This document shows, in pieces, positions 1-9,079 of a stretch of DNA of 64,000 bases. This DNA is from Stenotrophomonas sp. ASS1. Lineage in GTDB: Bacteria; Pseudomonadota; Gammaproteobacteria; Xanthomonadales; Xanthomonadaceae. The notes under the pieces were generated by a model. It saw nothing but the letters and a program-made list of their open reading frames with translations. It was not told the origin of the DNA and ran no database searches. Every line of letters begins with the position of its first letter. The stretch's first letter is position 1. A program made the position numbers and the translations under genes. The stretch is from contig NZ_CP031167.1 of assembly GCF_004346925.1 (NCBI RefSeq), positions 3,554,001 through 3,618,000 on the forward strand, read 5' to 3'.

Positions 1-627
1 TGCGTCGGCCGCAACTTCGCCGACCATGCCCGCGAAATGGGCGCAGCAGTGCCGGCGGCCGACGATCGCGGCCGTCCGATGTTCTTCAGCAAGCCGGCCG
101 ATGCGATCGTGGTCGGCCACGACGATGCCATTCCCTATCCCCCGGCAACCGCCAACCTGCACCACGAAGTGGAGCTGGTGGTGGCGATCGGCCGTGACGC
201 GCCCGTGGGCGAGCTGGCCATGGCCGACGCCGAGGCGCTGGTCTACGGCTATGCCGTGGGACTGGACCTGACCCGCCGCGACCTGCAGGCCGCCGCCAAG
301 GACAAGGGCCACCCGTGGGATGCGGCCAAGGGCTTCGATGCTTCCGCGCCGATCAGTGAAATCGTCCACGCCGAGGAAGTCGGCGACCTGGCCGCGCTGA
401 ACCTGTCGCTGGAGGTCAACGGCGAAGTGCGCCAGCAGGCGCTGCTGGACCAGATGATCTGGAACGTGCCGGAGATTCTGCATGAGCTGTCCAAGCTGTG
501 GCAGCTGCGTGCCGGCGACCTGGTGTTCATGGGTACCCCGTCCGGAGTGGCCGCGCTGAAGCCCGGCGACCGCTTCAGTGCCCGCCTGGAAAACGTGGCC
601 GAGCGCCACGGCGTGATCGCCGGCTGA
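1..627 (+). CDS. Fumarylacetoacetate hydrolase family protein (5' partial)
   Basis: The gene enters the window already open, in frame 1, and ends with TGA; 208 residues of its C-terminal part are visible. The FAH fold is recognisable from the metal-site segment EVELVVAIG, the aspartate in [15 protein letters not shown], and the active-site stretch KGFDASAPI near the middle. The C-terminal [12 protein letters not shown] followed by LKPGD is the usual signature of the family. Members cleave or decarboxylate C-C bonds in beta-diketo or oxo acids, using a divalent metal in the cytoplasm (acylpyruvase, fumarylpyruvate hydrolase or HHDD isomerase types). The substrate cannot be told from this sequence. 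An internal ATG at 37 exists but conserved FAH sequence lies upstream of it, so it is not the start. Confidence 0.9.
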   Translation, partial: CVGRNFADHAREMGAAVPAADDRGRPMFFSKPADAIVVGHDDAIPYPPATANLHHEVELVVAIGRDAPVGELAMADAEALVYGYAVGLDLTRRDLQAAAKDKGHPWDAAKGFDASAPISEIVHAEEVGDLAALNLSLEVNGEVRQQALLDQMIWNVPEILHELSKLWQLRAGDLVFMGTPSGVAALKPGDRFSARLENVAERHGVIAG

Positions 628-682
628 CATCACCTGCGCTACCCTGCGCGCTGTCCACTTCCCCCACCGGAGAAAAACAACA

Positions 683-1087
683 ATGGGAATGCTCACCGAG
701 TTCAAGGAATTCGCGATGCGCGGCAACGTCATCGACCTCGCCGTCGGCGTGGTGATCGGCGCGGCCTTCGGTAAGATCGTGACCGCACTGGTCGAGAAGA
801 TCATCATGCCGCCGCTGGGCATGCTGATCGGCAAGGTGGATTTCTCGCAGTTGGCGTGGACGTTGTCACCGGCCAGCATCGGTGCCGACGGCAAGGAAAT
901 CCCGGCCGTGGTGATCGGCTATGGTGACTTCATCAATACGCTGATCCAGTTCGTGATCGTGGCCTTCGCCATCTTCATCGTGGTCAAGGCGATCAACCGC
1001 CTCTCGCGCAAGCAGGAAGCTGCGCCGGCCGCACCGGCCGAGGAAGTGGTGCTGCTGCGCGAGATCCGCGACAGCCTGAAGAAATAA
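683..1087 (+). CDS. mscL: Large-conductance mechanosensitive channel MscL
   Basis: A 134-residue protein, the normal length for MscL. It forms a homopentameric inner-membrane pore that opens under membrane tension during hypo-osmotic shock. The N-terminal amphipathic helix ([16 protein letters not shown]) leads straight into TM1 with the conserved [16 protein letters not shown] pore-lining segment. A periplasmic loop and TM2 (about residues 70-95) follow, then a charged C-terminal bundle (REIRDSLKK). The ATG lies after a GGAG element in the 55-bp gap behind the FAH gene. It appears monocistronic: a REP pair and a clear terminator follow at 1099-1200. Confidence 0.97.
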   Translation: MGMLTEFKEFAMRGNVIDLAVGVVIGAAFGKIVTALVEKIIMPPLGMLIGKVDFSQLAWTLSPASIGADGKEIPAVVIGYGDFINTLIQFVIVAFAIFIVVKAINRLSRKQEAAPAAPAEEVVLLREIRDSLKK

Positions 1088-1098
1088 GGTCGCAGCAC

Positions 1099-1165
1099 GG
1101 TAGTGCCGGCCGCTGGCCGGCAACATCGGAACATGCGGGGAGCCGGCGAGCGGCCGGCACTACCG
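1099..1165. repeat. SMAG-type REP pair (head-to-head)
   Basis: Two GTAG-tagged palindromes face each other. The first begins GTAGTGCCGGCC and folds on GGCCGCTGGCC; the second is its inverted counterpart ending GGCCGGCACTACC. This matches the layout of the S. maltophilia GTAG REP family as I know it. It lies between mscL and its terminator. Confidence 0.8.
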
Positions 1166-1174
1166 CGACTGCAC

Positions 1175-1200
1175 GAAAGCCCCGCCCCGGCGGGGCTTTC
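1175..1200 (+). terminator. Intrinsic terminator of mscL
   Basis: The stem GAAAGCCCCG / CGGGGCTTTC is 10 bp with a short CCCCGG loop and is followed by CGCTTTG. The stem is strong but the U-tract is poor, as often in high-GC genomes. By symmetry it could also stop transcripts from the other side. Confidence 0.7.
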
Positions 1201-1313
1201 GCTTTGCCGGTCATGGCGGAAAACAGCGTTCGCGCCAGCCATGACCTCCCGCCCATGCGCCGGGCTGAACGACTGTTAAGCTCCAAGGCTTAGGTCCCTT
1301 CCCGGAGTTGTCC

Positions 1314-2735
1314 ATGCGTCGCCGCGTCCTTGCCATCGCATCCTCCCTCGCCCTGCTGGCCGCCCCGGCCTTCGCGGCGCCGCATACCACCACCCTGCCC
1401 CCGGCGTCGCTGGCCACCGCCGCGCAGCTGCGCGACCAGGCGCTGGCCGATGACACCGGCTGGAAGGTGGTCGAATCGCTCACCACCGAAATCGGCCCGC
1501 GCATCGCCGGCAGCGAGGCCGACGCCCGCGCCGTGGCCTGGGCCGAAGCCAAGTTCAAGGCACTGGGCTTCGACAAGGTGTGGAAGGAACCGGTGACCTT
1601 CCCGAAGTGGGAGCGCCGCAGTGAACACGCTGCCGTGACCGGCAAGAACCCGCAGCCGCTGCAGATCACTGCGCTGGGCGGCAGCCCGGGCGGCACGGTG
1701 GAAGCGGAGGTGGTGCGCTTCGCCGATCTGGCCGCCTTGCAGGCGGCACCGGCCGGTTCGCTGAAGGGCAAGATCGCCTTCGTCGATTACCAGATGCTGC
1801 CGTTCCGCGATGGCCGCGACTACGGCCGCGGCGGTGCAATCCGCAGCAAGGGACCGTCAGAAGCGATCCGCAAGGGCGCGGTCGGTTTCCTGATGCGCTC
1901 GGCCGGTACCGACTCCCACCGCGTGCCGCACACCGGCATCACCCGTTTCGATGACGGCCTGACCCCGGTGCCGTCTGCAGCACTGTCGGTGCCTGACGCC
2001 GACCAGCTGGCCCGCCTGCTGGCCCGCGGCGCGACAACGGTGAAGGTCGCGCTGGACTGCGGTTGGGACGGCACCGCCACCTCGTACAACGTGATCGGTG
2101 AGATCACCGGCCGCAGCCTGCCGAAGGAAGTGGTGGTGATCGGCGGTCACCTGGATTCATGGGATCTGGGCACCGGCGCGGTGGATGACGGCGCGGGCGT
2201 GGGCATCACCATGGCCGCCGGCCACCTGATCGGCCAGCTGAAGCAGGCGCCGAAGCGCACCATCCGTGTGATCGCGTTCGCCAACGAGGAGCAGGGTCTC
2301 TACGGCGGCAAGGCCTACGCCGAGGCGCATGCCAAGGACGTGGCCCTGCACCAGCTGGCGGCCGAGAGTGACTTTGGTGCCGGCCGCATCTATGCCTTCA
2401 ATACCGGTTCGCCGAACCCGGAAGGCTCGCGCGAAGCGACGAAGCAGATTGCCGAAGTGATGAAGCCGCTGGGCATCGAGTACCAGGCCGACAAGGGTGG
2501 CCCGGGCCCGGACGTCGGCCCGCTGGCCGCCAAGGGCGGCGCGTGGGCGTGGCTGGCGCAGGACGGCTCGGACTACTTCCACCTGCACCACACCGCCGAC
2601 GACACGCTGGACAAGATCGACCCGAAGGCGTTGGCGCAGAACGTAGCCGCATATGCCGTGTTCGCGTACCTGGCGGCGGAAGCCGATGGTAGTTTCGGCA
2701 GCGAAGCCAAGGCGACCACGCCTCCGAACGAGTGA
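1314..2735 (+). CDS. Secreted M28-family zinc aminopeptidase
   Basis: A 473-residue protein with an N-terminal signal peptide (MRRRVLAIASSLALLAAP, probable cleavage after AFA). The ATG at 1314 is preferred over the TTG two codons earlier because GGAG sits six bases upstream of it. The metallopeptidase domain carries the family metal ligands in order: H and D in GGHLDSWD (about residue 278), D in AVDDGAG, the catalytic EE in ANEEQG (about 323), D in ESDFG, and H in LHHTADD (about 425). A PA-like insert lies between the N-terminal part and the catalytic core. It resembles the periplasmic or secreted M28 peptidases of Xanthomonadaceae that act like carboxypeptidase Q or aminopeptidases. The exact peptide specificity is not readable. 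Confidence 0.9.
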   Translation: MRRRVLAIASSLALLAAPAFAAPHTTTLPPASLATAAQLRDQALADDTGWKVVESLTTEIGPRIAGSEADARAVAWAEAKFKALGFDKVWKEPVTFPKWERRSEHAAVTGKNPQPLQITALGGSPGGTVEAEVVRFADLAALQAAPAGSLKGKIAFVDYQMLPFRDGRDYGRGGAIRSKGPSEAIRKGAVGFLMRSAGTDSHRVPHTGITRFDDGLTPVPSAALSVPDADQLARLLARGATTVKVALDCGWDGTATSYNVIGEITGRSLPKEVVVIGGHLDSWDLGTGAVDDGAGVGITMAAGHLIGQLKQAPKRTIRVIAFANEEQGLYGGKAYAEAHAKDVALHQLAAESDFGAGRIYAFNTGSPNPEGSREATKQIAEVMKPLGIEYQADKGGPGPDVGPLAAKGGAWAWLAQDGSDYFHLHHTADDTLDKIDPKALAQNVAAYAVFAYLAAEADGSFGSEAKATTPPNE

Positions 2736-2738
2736 TGC

Positions 2739-2872
2739 GGTAGTGCCGGGCCATGCCCGGCGAGCACAACTGGAAGCGCGGTGCGAACCAAGGTTCGCAC
2801 CCACCAAGGCGGGTCCTGAATCAGGAACCCGGCAGGGTCAGAGCCCTCGCCTGCGGCGAGGGATCCGACCCC
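2739..2872. repeat. Cluster of three intergenic palindromes
   Basis: Three hairpins lie between the convergent M28 and RNA methyltransferase genes. The first is a GTAG-tagged SMAG copy (GTAGTGCCGGGCCATGCCC). The second is GTGCGAACCAAGGTTCGCAC (2781-2800). The third has a GGGTCAGAGCC...GGATCCGACCCC outer stem around CCTCGCCTGCGGCGAGG and belongs to the same family as the hairpins near 15.9, 19.2, 23.1 and 40.0 kb. They probably double as transcription stops between the two genes. Confidence 0.7.
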
Positions 2873-2896
2873 GATCATGCGACCCCGGATACGGGA

Positions 2897-3730
2897 TCAC
2901 CCGCGTCGACTGGCCCACTGCGCCAGCAGCACGGCCGTGGCCGAGGCCACGTTCAGGCTCTCCACCGCGCCGCTGCCGGGAATCGAGACCTGCAGGTCGC
3001 ATTCGCTGGCGAGGCCGCGGTCCATGCCCTCGCCTTCGGCGCCCATCACGTACACCAACCGTTCCGGCAGCAACGCACGGAACACGTCGTCGCCACCATC
3101 AACGAGGGTCGCAGCCAGCCCGAAGCCGGCTGCACGCAGCTGCGCCATCGCCTGGGCGGTCTCCGGCAACTGCACCAGCGGCACCGACTCCGCACCACCC
3201 TCGGCCACGCGTGCGGCGGCACCGGACAACGCCAGCGTGCTGCCGGACGGCAGCAGCAGCGCCTTGACACCGAAGTGCGCGGCCGAGCGCAGGATTGCGC
3301 CGAAGTTGTGGGGATTGCCGACACCGTCCAGCCACAACGCCAGCGCCGAGCCTTCGCCCAGATCCTCCAGCCACTGCGCCAGCGGCACGACGGGCGCGCG
3401 CAGCACGTCGGCCACCAGGCCTTCGTGGTGCGTGGTAGCGGCCAGCTTGTTGAGGTCGCCCTCCTCCACCACGCGGTAGCCCACACGGTTGGCCACGCAC
3501 CACTTCAACACAGGCTGCATGCGCGGAATCAGCGCATCCACCAGGTACAGCTTGCGCAGTGCCTGCGGGCGCTTGGCGAACAGGGCCTGCACGGCGTTCC
3601 AGCCGTACAGGCGCAGTTCGTCGTTGCCCCGCCCCGGCGGTGGCGCGGTGCCGCCCTCACGCGGCGGCAGCGGGGTGGCCCGCGGCGGTCGCGACGACGG
3701 ACGGCGGGCATTCTTCCAGGGATCATTCAC
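2897..3730 (-). CDS. TrmH/SpoU-family RNA 2'-O-methyltransferase
   Basis: A 277-residue SPOUT methyltransferase of the TrmH/RlmB type, which transfers a methyl group from SAM to a ribose 2'-OH in tRNA or rRNA. An N-terminal substrate-binding domain (LYGWNAVQALFAKRP) precedes the knotted catalytic domain. That domain carries motif 1 NFGAILRSAAHFG (about residue 140), motif 2 YVMGAEGEGMDRG (about 227) and motif 3 SLNVASATAVLLAQW (C-terminus). The start is taken as GTG at 3730. It overlaps the end of the upstream symporter gene by 8 bases, has GGAG ten bases upstream, and everything further upstream in frame is antisense-like low-quality sequence. Translational coupling to the symporter gene is likely. 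Whether the target is G2251 of 23S rRNA or another site is unknown. Confidence 0.88.
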   Translation of the reverse strand: MNDPWKNARRPSSRPPRATPLPPREGGTAPPPGRGNDELRLYGWNAVQALFAKRPQALRKLYLVDALIPRMQPVLKWCVANRVGYRVVEEGDLNKLAATTHHEGLVADVLRAPVVPLAQWLEDLGEGSALALWLDGVGNPHNFGAILRSAAHFGVKALLLPSGSTLALSGAAARVAEGGAESVPLVQLPETAQAMAQLRAAGFGLAATLVDGGDDVFRALLPERLVYVMGAEGEGMDRGLASECDLQVSIPGSGAVESLNVASATAVLLAQWASRRG

Positions 3731-5243
3731 TACGGGACAACTCCAGCTTGCGTTGACGCCAGAAATCGGCGTTCTTGATGCCCAGGGCATCGGGGTCGAA
3801 GATCGGATCCAGGCCCAGCTTCTTCTGTCGTTCGTAATCACGCAGGGCCAGCATGGCCGGCTTCTGGATGATGAGGATGGCAATGATGTTCAGCCAGGCC
3901 ATCAGGCCCACGCCGATGTCACCCAGCGCCCAGGCCAGGGTTGCATTATGGAACGCGCCGAACACCACCATGCCGATGATGCCCAGGCGCAGCACCAGCA
4001 CGGTCAGCGGGCGCTTCTTGTTGTGGTTGACGTAGGTCAGGTTGGTTTCGGCCATGTAGTAATAGGCCATGATCGTGGTGAAGGCGAAGAAGAAGATCGC
4101 GATCGACACGAACGCCGAGCCCCAGCCCGGCAGCACGGCTTCCACACCCGCCTGGGCGTAGCCCGCGCCTTCCGGAATGCCGGCCAGGCCCTGGAAGATC
4201 GGCGGGGCGCCGGCACCTGCCGGCGAGTACACGTTGTAGGTGCCGCTGGCCAGGATCAGGAACGCGGTGGCGGTGCACACCATCATGGTGTCGAAGTAGA
4301 TGGCGAAGGCCTGCACGTAGCCCTGCTTGGCCGGGTGCGAGACTTCCGAGGCGGCTGCCGCGTGCGGGCCCGAGCCCTGGCCGGCTTCGTTTGCGTAGAT
4401 GCCGCGCTTGATGCCCCACTCCACCGCCAGGCCCATCATCGCGCCGAACGCGGCGTGGGTGCCGAAGGCGCTGCTGAAGATGATGCCGAACATCTCCGGC
4501 ACGCGATCGTAGTTGATGATCATGATGACGATGGCGGTCAGGATGAAGGCTGCCGCCATGAACGGCACCACCACTTCGGCGAAGTTGGCGATGCGCTTGA
4601 CGCCGCCGAAGATCACCACGCCCAGCAGCAGCGCCACCACGATGCCGATGCCCAGCTTCAGCGCCTGCACCGACTCCATGCCCATCGTCTGGCCATCCAG
4701 CGGACCACACAGCGCGGTGCCACGGCAGGCGTTGATGATGCTGTCGGCGATGGCGTTGGCCTGCACGCCGGGCATCAGGAAACCGGCCGCAATGATCGTG
4801 GCAATGGCGAAGACCAGCGCGTACCACTTCAGGCCCATGGCCTTTTCGATGTAGTACGCCGGACCACCACGGTAGCGGCCTTCGGCGTCCTTGGTCTTGT
4901 AGATCTGTGCCAGCGTACATTCCACGTACGAGGTGGAGGCGCCGAAGAAGCCCATCACCCACATCCAGAAGATCGCACCGGGGCCGCCGAAGGCGATGGC
5001 GGTGGCCACGCCGGCGATGTTGCCGATACCCATGCGCCCGGCCATCGACATGGCCAGGGCCTGGAAGGACGACACACCGGCGTCGGATTTCTCACCCTTG
5101 ACGGTGAGGCGGCACATCTCGAGGAATCCGCGGATCTGCATGAAGCGCGTGCGCAGGCTGAAGAACAGGCCGGCGCCCAGGCACACGAAGATCAGTGCCT
5201 TGCTCCAGATGATGCTGTTGATGAAATGTACGGTAGCTTCCAC
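3723..5243 (-). CDS. Alanine or glycine:cation symporter, AGCS family
   Basis: A 506-residue inner-membrane protein with about ten or eleven hydrophobic segments. It imports alanine or glycine with Na+ (or H+). It carries the AGCS signature around residue 284 (NEAGQGSGPHAAAASE), the early GRMGIGNIAGVATA sodium/substrate loop and the MWVMGFFGASTSYVE segment. The length is typical of the family, with a somewhat longer hydrophilic C-terminal tail (RDYERQKKLGLDPIFDP). The start at 5243 gives a short N-terminal helix (MEATVHFINSIIWSKALIF), as in homologues. The downstream RNA methyltransferase overlaps its stop. Confidence 0.93.
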   Translation of the reverse strand: MEATVHFINSIIWSKALIFVCLGAGLFFSLRTRFMQIRGFLEMCRLTVKGEKSDAGVSSFQALAMSMAGRMGIGNIAGVATAIAFGGPGAIFWMWVMGFFGASTSYVECTLAQIYKTKDAEGRYRGGPAYYIEKAMGLKWYALVFAIATIIAAGFLMPGVQANAIADSIINACRGTALCGPLDGQTMGMESVQALKLGIGIVVALLLGVVIFGGVKRIANFAEVVVPFMAAAFILTAIVIMIINYDRVPEMFGIIFSSAFGTHAAFGAMMGLAVEWGIKRGIYANEAGQGSGPHAAAASEVSHPAKQGYVQAFAIYFDTMMVCTATAFLILASGTYNVYSPAGAGAPPIFQGLAGIPEGAGYAQAGVEAVLPGWGSAFVSIAIFFFAFTTIMAYYYMAETNLTYVNHNKKRPLTVLVLRLGIIGMVVFGAFHNATLAWALGDIGVGLMAWLNIIAILIIQKPAMLALRDYERQKKLGLDPIFDPDALGIKNADFWRQRKLELSRSE

Positions 5244-5342
5244 GCGCGCTCTCTCCAGTCGGCGGGTTGTGAGGACGTCCCGTCGGCTGGAGGGGACCGG
5301 TCGATTCTCCCTGATCGAAGGCCGCTGCGGTAGCGCTGTGTT

Positions 5343-5405
5343 GTAGAGCCGAGCCCATGCTCGGCGTGGTGATGACGGCGGCCGCGCACGGCCTCGGCTC
5401 TACCG
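5343..5405. repeat. SMAG-like REP pair
   Basis: GTAGAGCCGAGCCCATGCTCGGC and the inverted GCCTCGGCTCTACC flank a short spacer in the gap upstream of the symporter gene. GTAG is at one outer end and CTAC at the other, as in SMAG dimers. Confidence 0.7.
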
Positions 5406-5421
5406 CGGTCGGCCCGCGTGT

Positions 5422-5961
5422 TCAGGGCAGCTGCGTGCGCACCCGGGCGAAGCGGCGCAGGTCGTGCAGCACCCCGCGCTTGTAGACCGCGCAGCGGTCC
5501 ACGCCTTCTTCCTGGAAACCGTTCTTTTCCAGCACCCGGGCCGAGCCGAGGTTGAAGTCGACCACCCCGGCCTGCAGCCTGAACAGGCGCAGCTCGTCCA
5601 TCACCCAGGGTGCGAACAGGCCGACCACCCGGGTCATCAGCCCCTGGCCCCAGTAGGCCTGGCCCAGCCAGTAGCCCAGTTCCGCCATGTGCCCGCGCTC
5701 GGCACTGCCCTGCTGGGCCCCGACGCTGCCGCAGGCCTGGCCGTCGATCTCGATGGCCAGGTTCAGGGTGCCAGGGGCCAGCACGCGACCGGCGAGGAAG
5801 GCCTCGCCATCCTCGCGCGTGTACGGGTAAGGGAAACGATCACGCAGGCCCCGCGATACCTCGGCGTCGTTGGCATGGCGCAGCAGCGATTCCAGATCAT
5901 CCGGGCGCCAGGGGCGCAGTTGGAAGCCGTCGCCTCGCAGCACGGTGGTCGGATCAGGCAT
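5422..5961 (-). CDS. GNAT-family N-acetyltransferase (RimJ/RimL type)
   Basis: A 179-residue GNAT acetyltransferase. The start LRGDGFQLRPWRPDDLESLLRHAND is typical of RimJ/RimL-like members. The acetyl-CoA binding strand-loop corresponds to AELGYWLGQAYWGQGLMTRV, and the C-terminal SARVLEKNGFQEEG is the usual ending motif. It acetylates an N-terminus or small amine in the cytoplasm, substrate unknown. The ATG at 5961 overlaps the stop of the RND permease gene by 8 bases (ATGCCTGA), so it is probably translated from the efflux mRNA. A GTG six bases earlier is an alternative start. Confidence 0.88.
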   Translation of the reverse strand: MPDPTTVLRGDGFQLRPWRPDDLESLLRHANDAEVSRGLRDRFPYPYTREDGEAFLAGRVLAPGTLNLAIEIDGQACGSVGAQQGSAERGHMAELGYWLGQAYWGQGLMTRVVGLFAPWVMDELRLFRLQAGVVDFNLGSARVLEKNGFQEEGVDRCAVYKRGVLHDLRRFARVRTQLP

Positions 5962-8900
5962 GACCACCCACCGAGGGCGACTCCGCCTCCTGCTTCTCCA
6001 ACTCGCGCTTCACCGCTTCCGGCGAGCGGGTGTAGGGCGCCAGCCGCGCGTAGAACGCCGGCACCACGAACAGCGACAGGAACGTCGAGAGGGTCACACC
6101 GAAGATGATCACGATGCCGATGGTGCCACGGCTGGCCGAACCGGGGCCACCGGCCACCACCAGCGGAATCGCACCGACCACGGTGGCGATCGAGGTCATC
6201 AGGATCGGGCGCAGGCGCACCATCGCCGATTCGATGATCGCCTCGCGCACGGTTCTTCCGTCGTCACGCAGCTGGTTCGCGAATTCGACGATGAGGATGC
6301 CGTTCTTCGCGGCCAGGCCGACCAGCATGACGATGCCGATCTGGCTGAACAGGTTCACCGTGCCACCGCTCACCCACAGGCCGACCAGCGCGCCGAGCAC
6401 GCCCAGCGGCACGGTCAGCATGATGGTGAGCGGGTGGATGAAGCTCTCGAACTGCGCGGCCAGCACCAGGTAGACCACCAGCAGGGCCATGGCGAAGGTC
6501 AACAGCACCGCGCCACCGGCACTCTGGTATTCGCGCGATTCGCCCTTCCAGTTCACCTGTGCGTACTGCGGCAGCTCCTCGCGCGTGACCTGCTGCGCCC
6601 AGGCAATGGCTTCACCCAGCGGATAGCCCGGCGCCAGGCCCGCGTTGATGGTGATCGAGCGCAGGCGGTTGAAGCGGTTCAGGGTGCCGGCCTCGGCCAC
6701 CTCACTCAGCGTGACCAGGTTGGACAGCGGCACCAGTTCGCCGGACGTCGCGCGCACGCGGATGGCGGCCAGGTCGGCCGGGCTGGCACGGCCATCGCGA
6801 CCGGCCTGCACCAGCACGTCGTACTCTTCGCCGTTGTCAACGAAGGTGGTGACGCGGCGCGAGCCCATCATGGTTTCCAGTGCCGAACCGATCGCGGTGA
6901 CCGGCACGCCGAGGTCGGCCGCACGCTGGCGGTCGATGTTGACCCGCATCTGCGGCCGCGTTTCCTTGTAATCCGAGTCCGGGCCGACCAGGCCGGGGTT
7001 GTCGGCCATGCGCAGCAGGATACGGTCGCGCCACTGCGCGATCTCGGCATATTCCGGGCCGCCCAGCACGATCTGGAACGGCTGCCCGCCGCTGCGCACC
7101 AGGCCACCGCCCACCTGCGTACGCACGCGCACGCCGCGGATGGTGTCCAGTTCCTTCTGCAGTTCGTTGGCCACTTCCGGCGTGCCTTCGCTGCGCTGGC
7201 GCCACGGCTGCAGGAAGATGCTGACGCGGCCGGTGTGCATTTCCTCGCTGGCACCCCAGCCACCGGGCACGCGTGGATTGGCGCGCACGATCGGTTTGTC
7301 CGGGCCAACATGCGGTGCCAGCATCGATTCCACCTGCTGCACCTGCTGCACGGTGTAGTCGTAGCCGGCGCCTTCCGGGCCATCGATCATGATCTGGAAC
7401 GAACCGCGGTCTTCGGCCGGCGCCAGTTCCGACGGCAGCAGCTTGAGCAGGCCCCAGCTGGCGGCCAGTGCGGCCACCATCACCAGCAGGTAGATCCAGG
7501 TGCGGTCCACGTGGTGGTCGAGCACCCGCCCATAGGCCCCGGCCAGGCGTTCCAGGTTGCGGTTGATGAAGCCATGCAGGCCACGCGGTGCCTGCCCGGT
7601 ATGCGGCTTGAGCAATTTGGAGGCCATCATCGGCGTCAGCGTCAGCGCCACAAAGGCGGACAACGCCACCGCCGCCGCCAGCGCCACCGCCAGTTCGCGG
7701 AACAGGCGCCCGGTATTGCCTTCCAGGAATCCGACCGGCAGGAACACCGCCACCAGCACCGCGGTGGTGGCGATCACCGCGAAGGCGACCTGCGTGGTAC
7801 CGCGCTTGGACGCCACCAGCGGTGGTTCGCCCAGGTCGATGCGGCGCTGCACGTTCTCCACCACCACGATCGCATCGTCCACCACCAGGCCGATGCACAG
7901 CACCAGGGCAAGCAGGGTCAGCAGGTTGATCGAGAAGTCGAACGCATACAGCGCGATGAACGCGGCGACCAGGCAGACCGGCACCGTCACCGCCGGAATC
8001 AGCGCAGCGCGGAAGCTGCCGAGGAACAGCCAGATCACCGCCAGCACGAGGATCATCGCTTCCACCAGCGTGGCGTAGACGCGGTCCACTGCGGCTTCGA
8101 TGAAGGTGGTGTTGTCGAAGGCAACGAAGATCTGCGTACCCTTGGGCAGGGTCAGCGCGACCCGCTCGGCTTCAGCGCGCGCAGTACGCGCCACGTCCAG
8201 CGAGTTGGCGGTGGAGGTCTTGACGATGCCCAGGCCGATGCCCGGCTCGCCGTTGCTGCGGTAGTACGCACGTCGCTCGGCCGAGGCCAGCTCGATCTTC
8301 GCCACATCGCCCATGCGCACCACGTAACCATCGCGACCCTTGCCCAGCGGGATGGTCGCGAAGTCTTCGGGCTTGATGTAGTTGCGCTCCACGCGCAGGG
8401 TGAAATCGCGGTCGGTCGACTCGATGCGGCCGGCCGGCAGTTCCACGTTCTCGTTGCGCAGCGCGGTTTCCACGTCGCCGGTGGTCAGCCCGCGCGCCGC
8501 CAGCTGGTCGCGGTCCAGCCAGATCCGCATCGCATAGCGCTGGCGGCCGCCGATGCGGACCTGGGCCACGCCATCGAGGCTGGAGAAACGATCGACCACG
8601 TAGCGGTCGGCGTAGTCGCTCAGCTCCAGCGTGTCCATGGTCGAGGAGACCATGTTGAACCAGATGATCGGGTCGGCATCGCTCTCGACCTTGGCGATCT
8701 CCGGCGGACGCGCTTCCTCCGGCATGCGGTCGGCGACGCGGCTGACCGCATCGCGCACATCGTTGGCCGCCGCTTCGATATCGCGGTTGGAGGTGAATTC
8801 GATGCTGACCTGCGAGCGGCCGTTGGTGCTGCGCGCGTTGATCGTATCGATGCCTTCGATGCCGGCCAGCGCATCTTCCAGCACCTGGGTAATGCGGCTT

Positions 8901-9079
8901 TCGATGACCGCCGCCGAGGCGCCGGTGTAGTCCACCGACACCGACACGATCGGCGGATCGATGGCGGGCAGTTCGCGCAGGGTCAGGCGGGTGAAGGACA
9001 TCACGCCCAGCACCAGCAGCAACAGGCTCATCACCACGGCGAACACCGGCCGCTGGATGGAGATGTCGGACAGCTTCAT
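5954..9079 (-). CDS. smeN: RND multidrug efflux permease (AcrB/MexB-type, probably SmeN)
   Basis: A 1041-residue inner-membrane RND transporter, full length for the HAE1 family. It has the expected two-fold repeat: TM1 (RPVFAVVMSLLLLVLGV), a first periplasmic loop, TM2-6, TM7, a second loop and TM8-12. The proton-relay aspartates are present in LVVDDAIVVVENVQ (about residues 402-403), and the TM10 lysine in LVGLAAKNGILIVEFANQ (about 925). The gene overlaps the adaptor gene upstream by 4 bases. There is no outer-membrane channel gene beside it, so it would share a TolC-like protein. Its distance from mrcA matches the smeMN locus of strain K279a as I remember it. That naming is from memory, not from a search. 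Confidence 0.93.
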   Translation of the reverse strand: MKLSDISIQRPVFAVVMSLLLLVLGVMSFTRLTLRELPAIDPPIVSVSVDYTGASAAVIESRITQVLEDALAGIEGIDTINARSTNGRSQVSIEFTSNRDIEAAANDVRDAVSRVADRMPEEARPPEIAKVESDADPIIWFNMVSSTMDTLELSDYADRYVVDRFSSLDGVAQVRIGGRQRYAMRIWLDRDQLAARGLTTGDVETALRNENVELPAGRIESTDRDFTLRVERNYIKPEDFATIPLGKGRDGYVVRMGDVAKIELASAERRAYYRSNGEPGIGLGIVKTSTANSLDVARTARAEAERVALTLPKGTQIFVAFDNTTFIEAAVDRVYATLVEAMILVLAVIWLFLGSFRAALIPAVTVPVCLVAAFIALYAFDFSINLLTLLALVLCIGLVVDDAIVVVENVQRRIDLGEPPLVASKRGTTQVAFAVIATTAVLVAVFLPVGFLEGNTGRLFRELAVALAAAVALSAFVALTLTPMMASKLLKPHTGQAPRGLHGFINRNLERLAGAYGRVLDHHVDRTWIYLLVMVAALAASWGLLKLLPSELAPAEDRGSFQIMIDGPEGAGYDYTVQQVQQVESMLAPHVGPDKPIVRANPRVPGGWGASEEMHTGRVSIFLQPWRQRSEGTPEVANELQKELDTIRGVRVRTQVGGGLVRSGGQPFQIVLGGPEYAEIAQWRDRILLRMADNPGLVGPDSDYKETRPQMRVNIDRQRAADLGVPVTAIGSALETMMGSRRVTTFVDNGEEYDVLVQAGRDGRASPADLAAIRVRATSGELVPLSNLVTLSEVAEAGTLNRFNRLRSITINAGLAPGYPLGEAIAWAQQVTREELPQYAQVNWKGESREYQSAGGAVLLTFAMALLVVYLVLAAQFESFIHPLTIMLTVPLGVLGALVGLWVSGGTVNLFSQIGIVMLVGLAAKNGILIVEFANQLRDDGRTVREAIIESAMVRLRPILMTSIATVVGAIPLVVAGGPGSASRGTIGIVIIFGVTLSTFLSLFVVPAFYARLAPYTRSPEAVKRELEKQEAESPSVGGHA

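Noticed and set aside
2653..3267. Plus-strand ORF after the M28 gene
   Set aside because: It begins inside the M28 gene, crosses REP palindromes and runs antisense to the RNA methyltransferase; no coding character.
3489..5333. Long His/Gln-rich plus-strand frame
   Set aside because: Antisense to the AGCS symporter and the methyltransferase start; no domain or ribosome-binding site.
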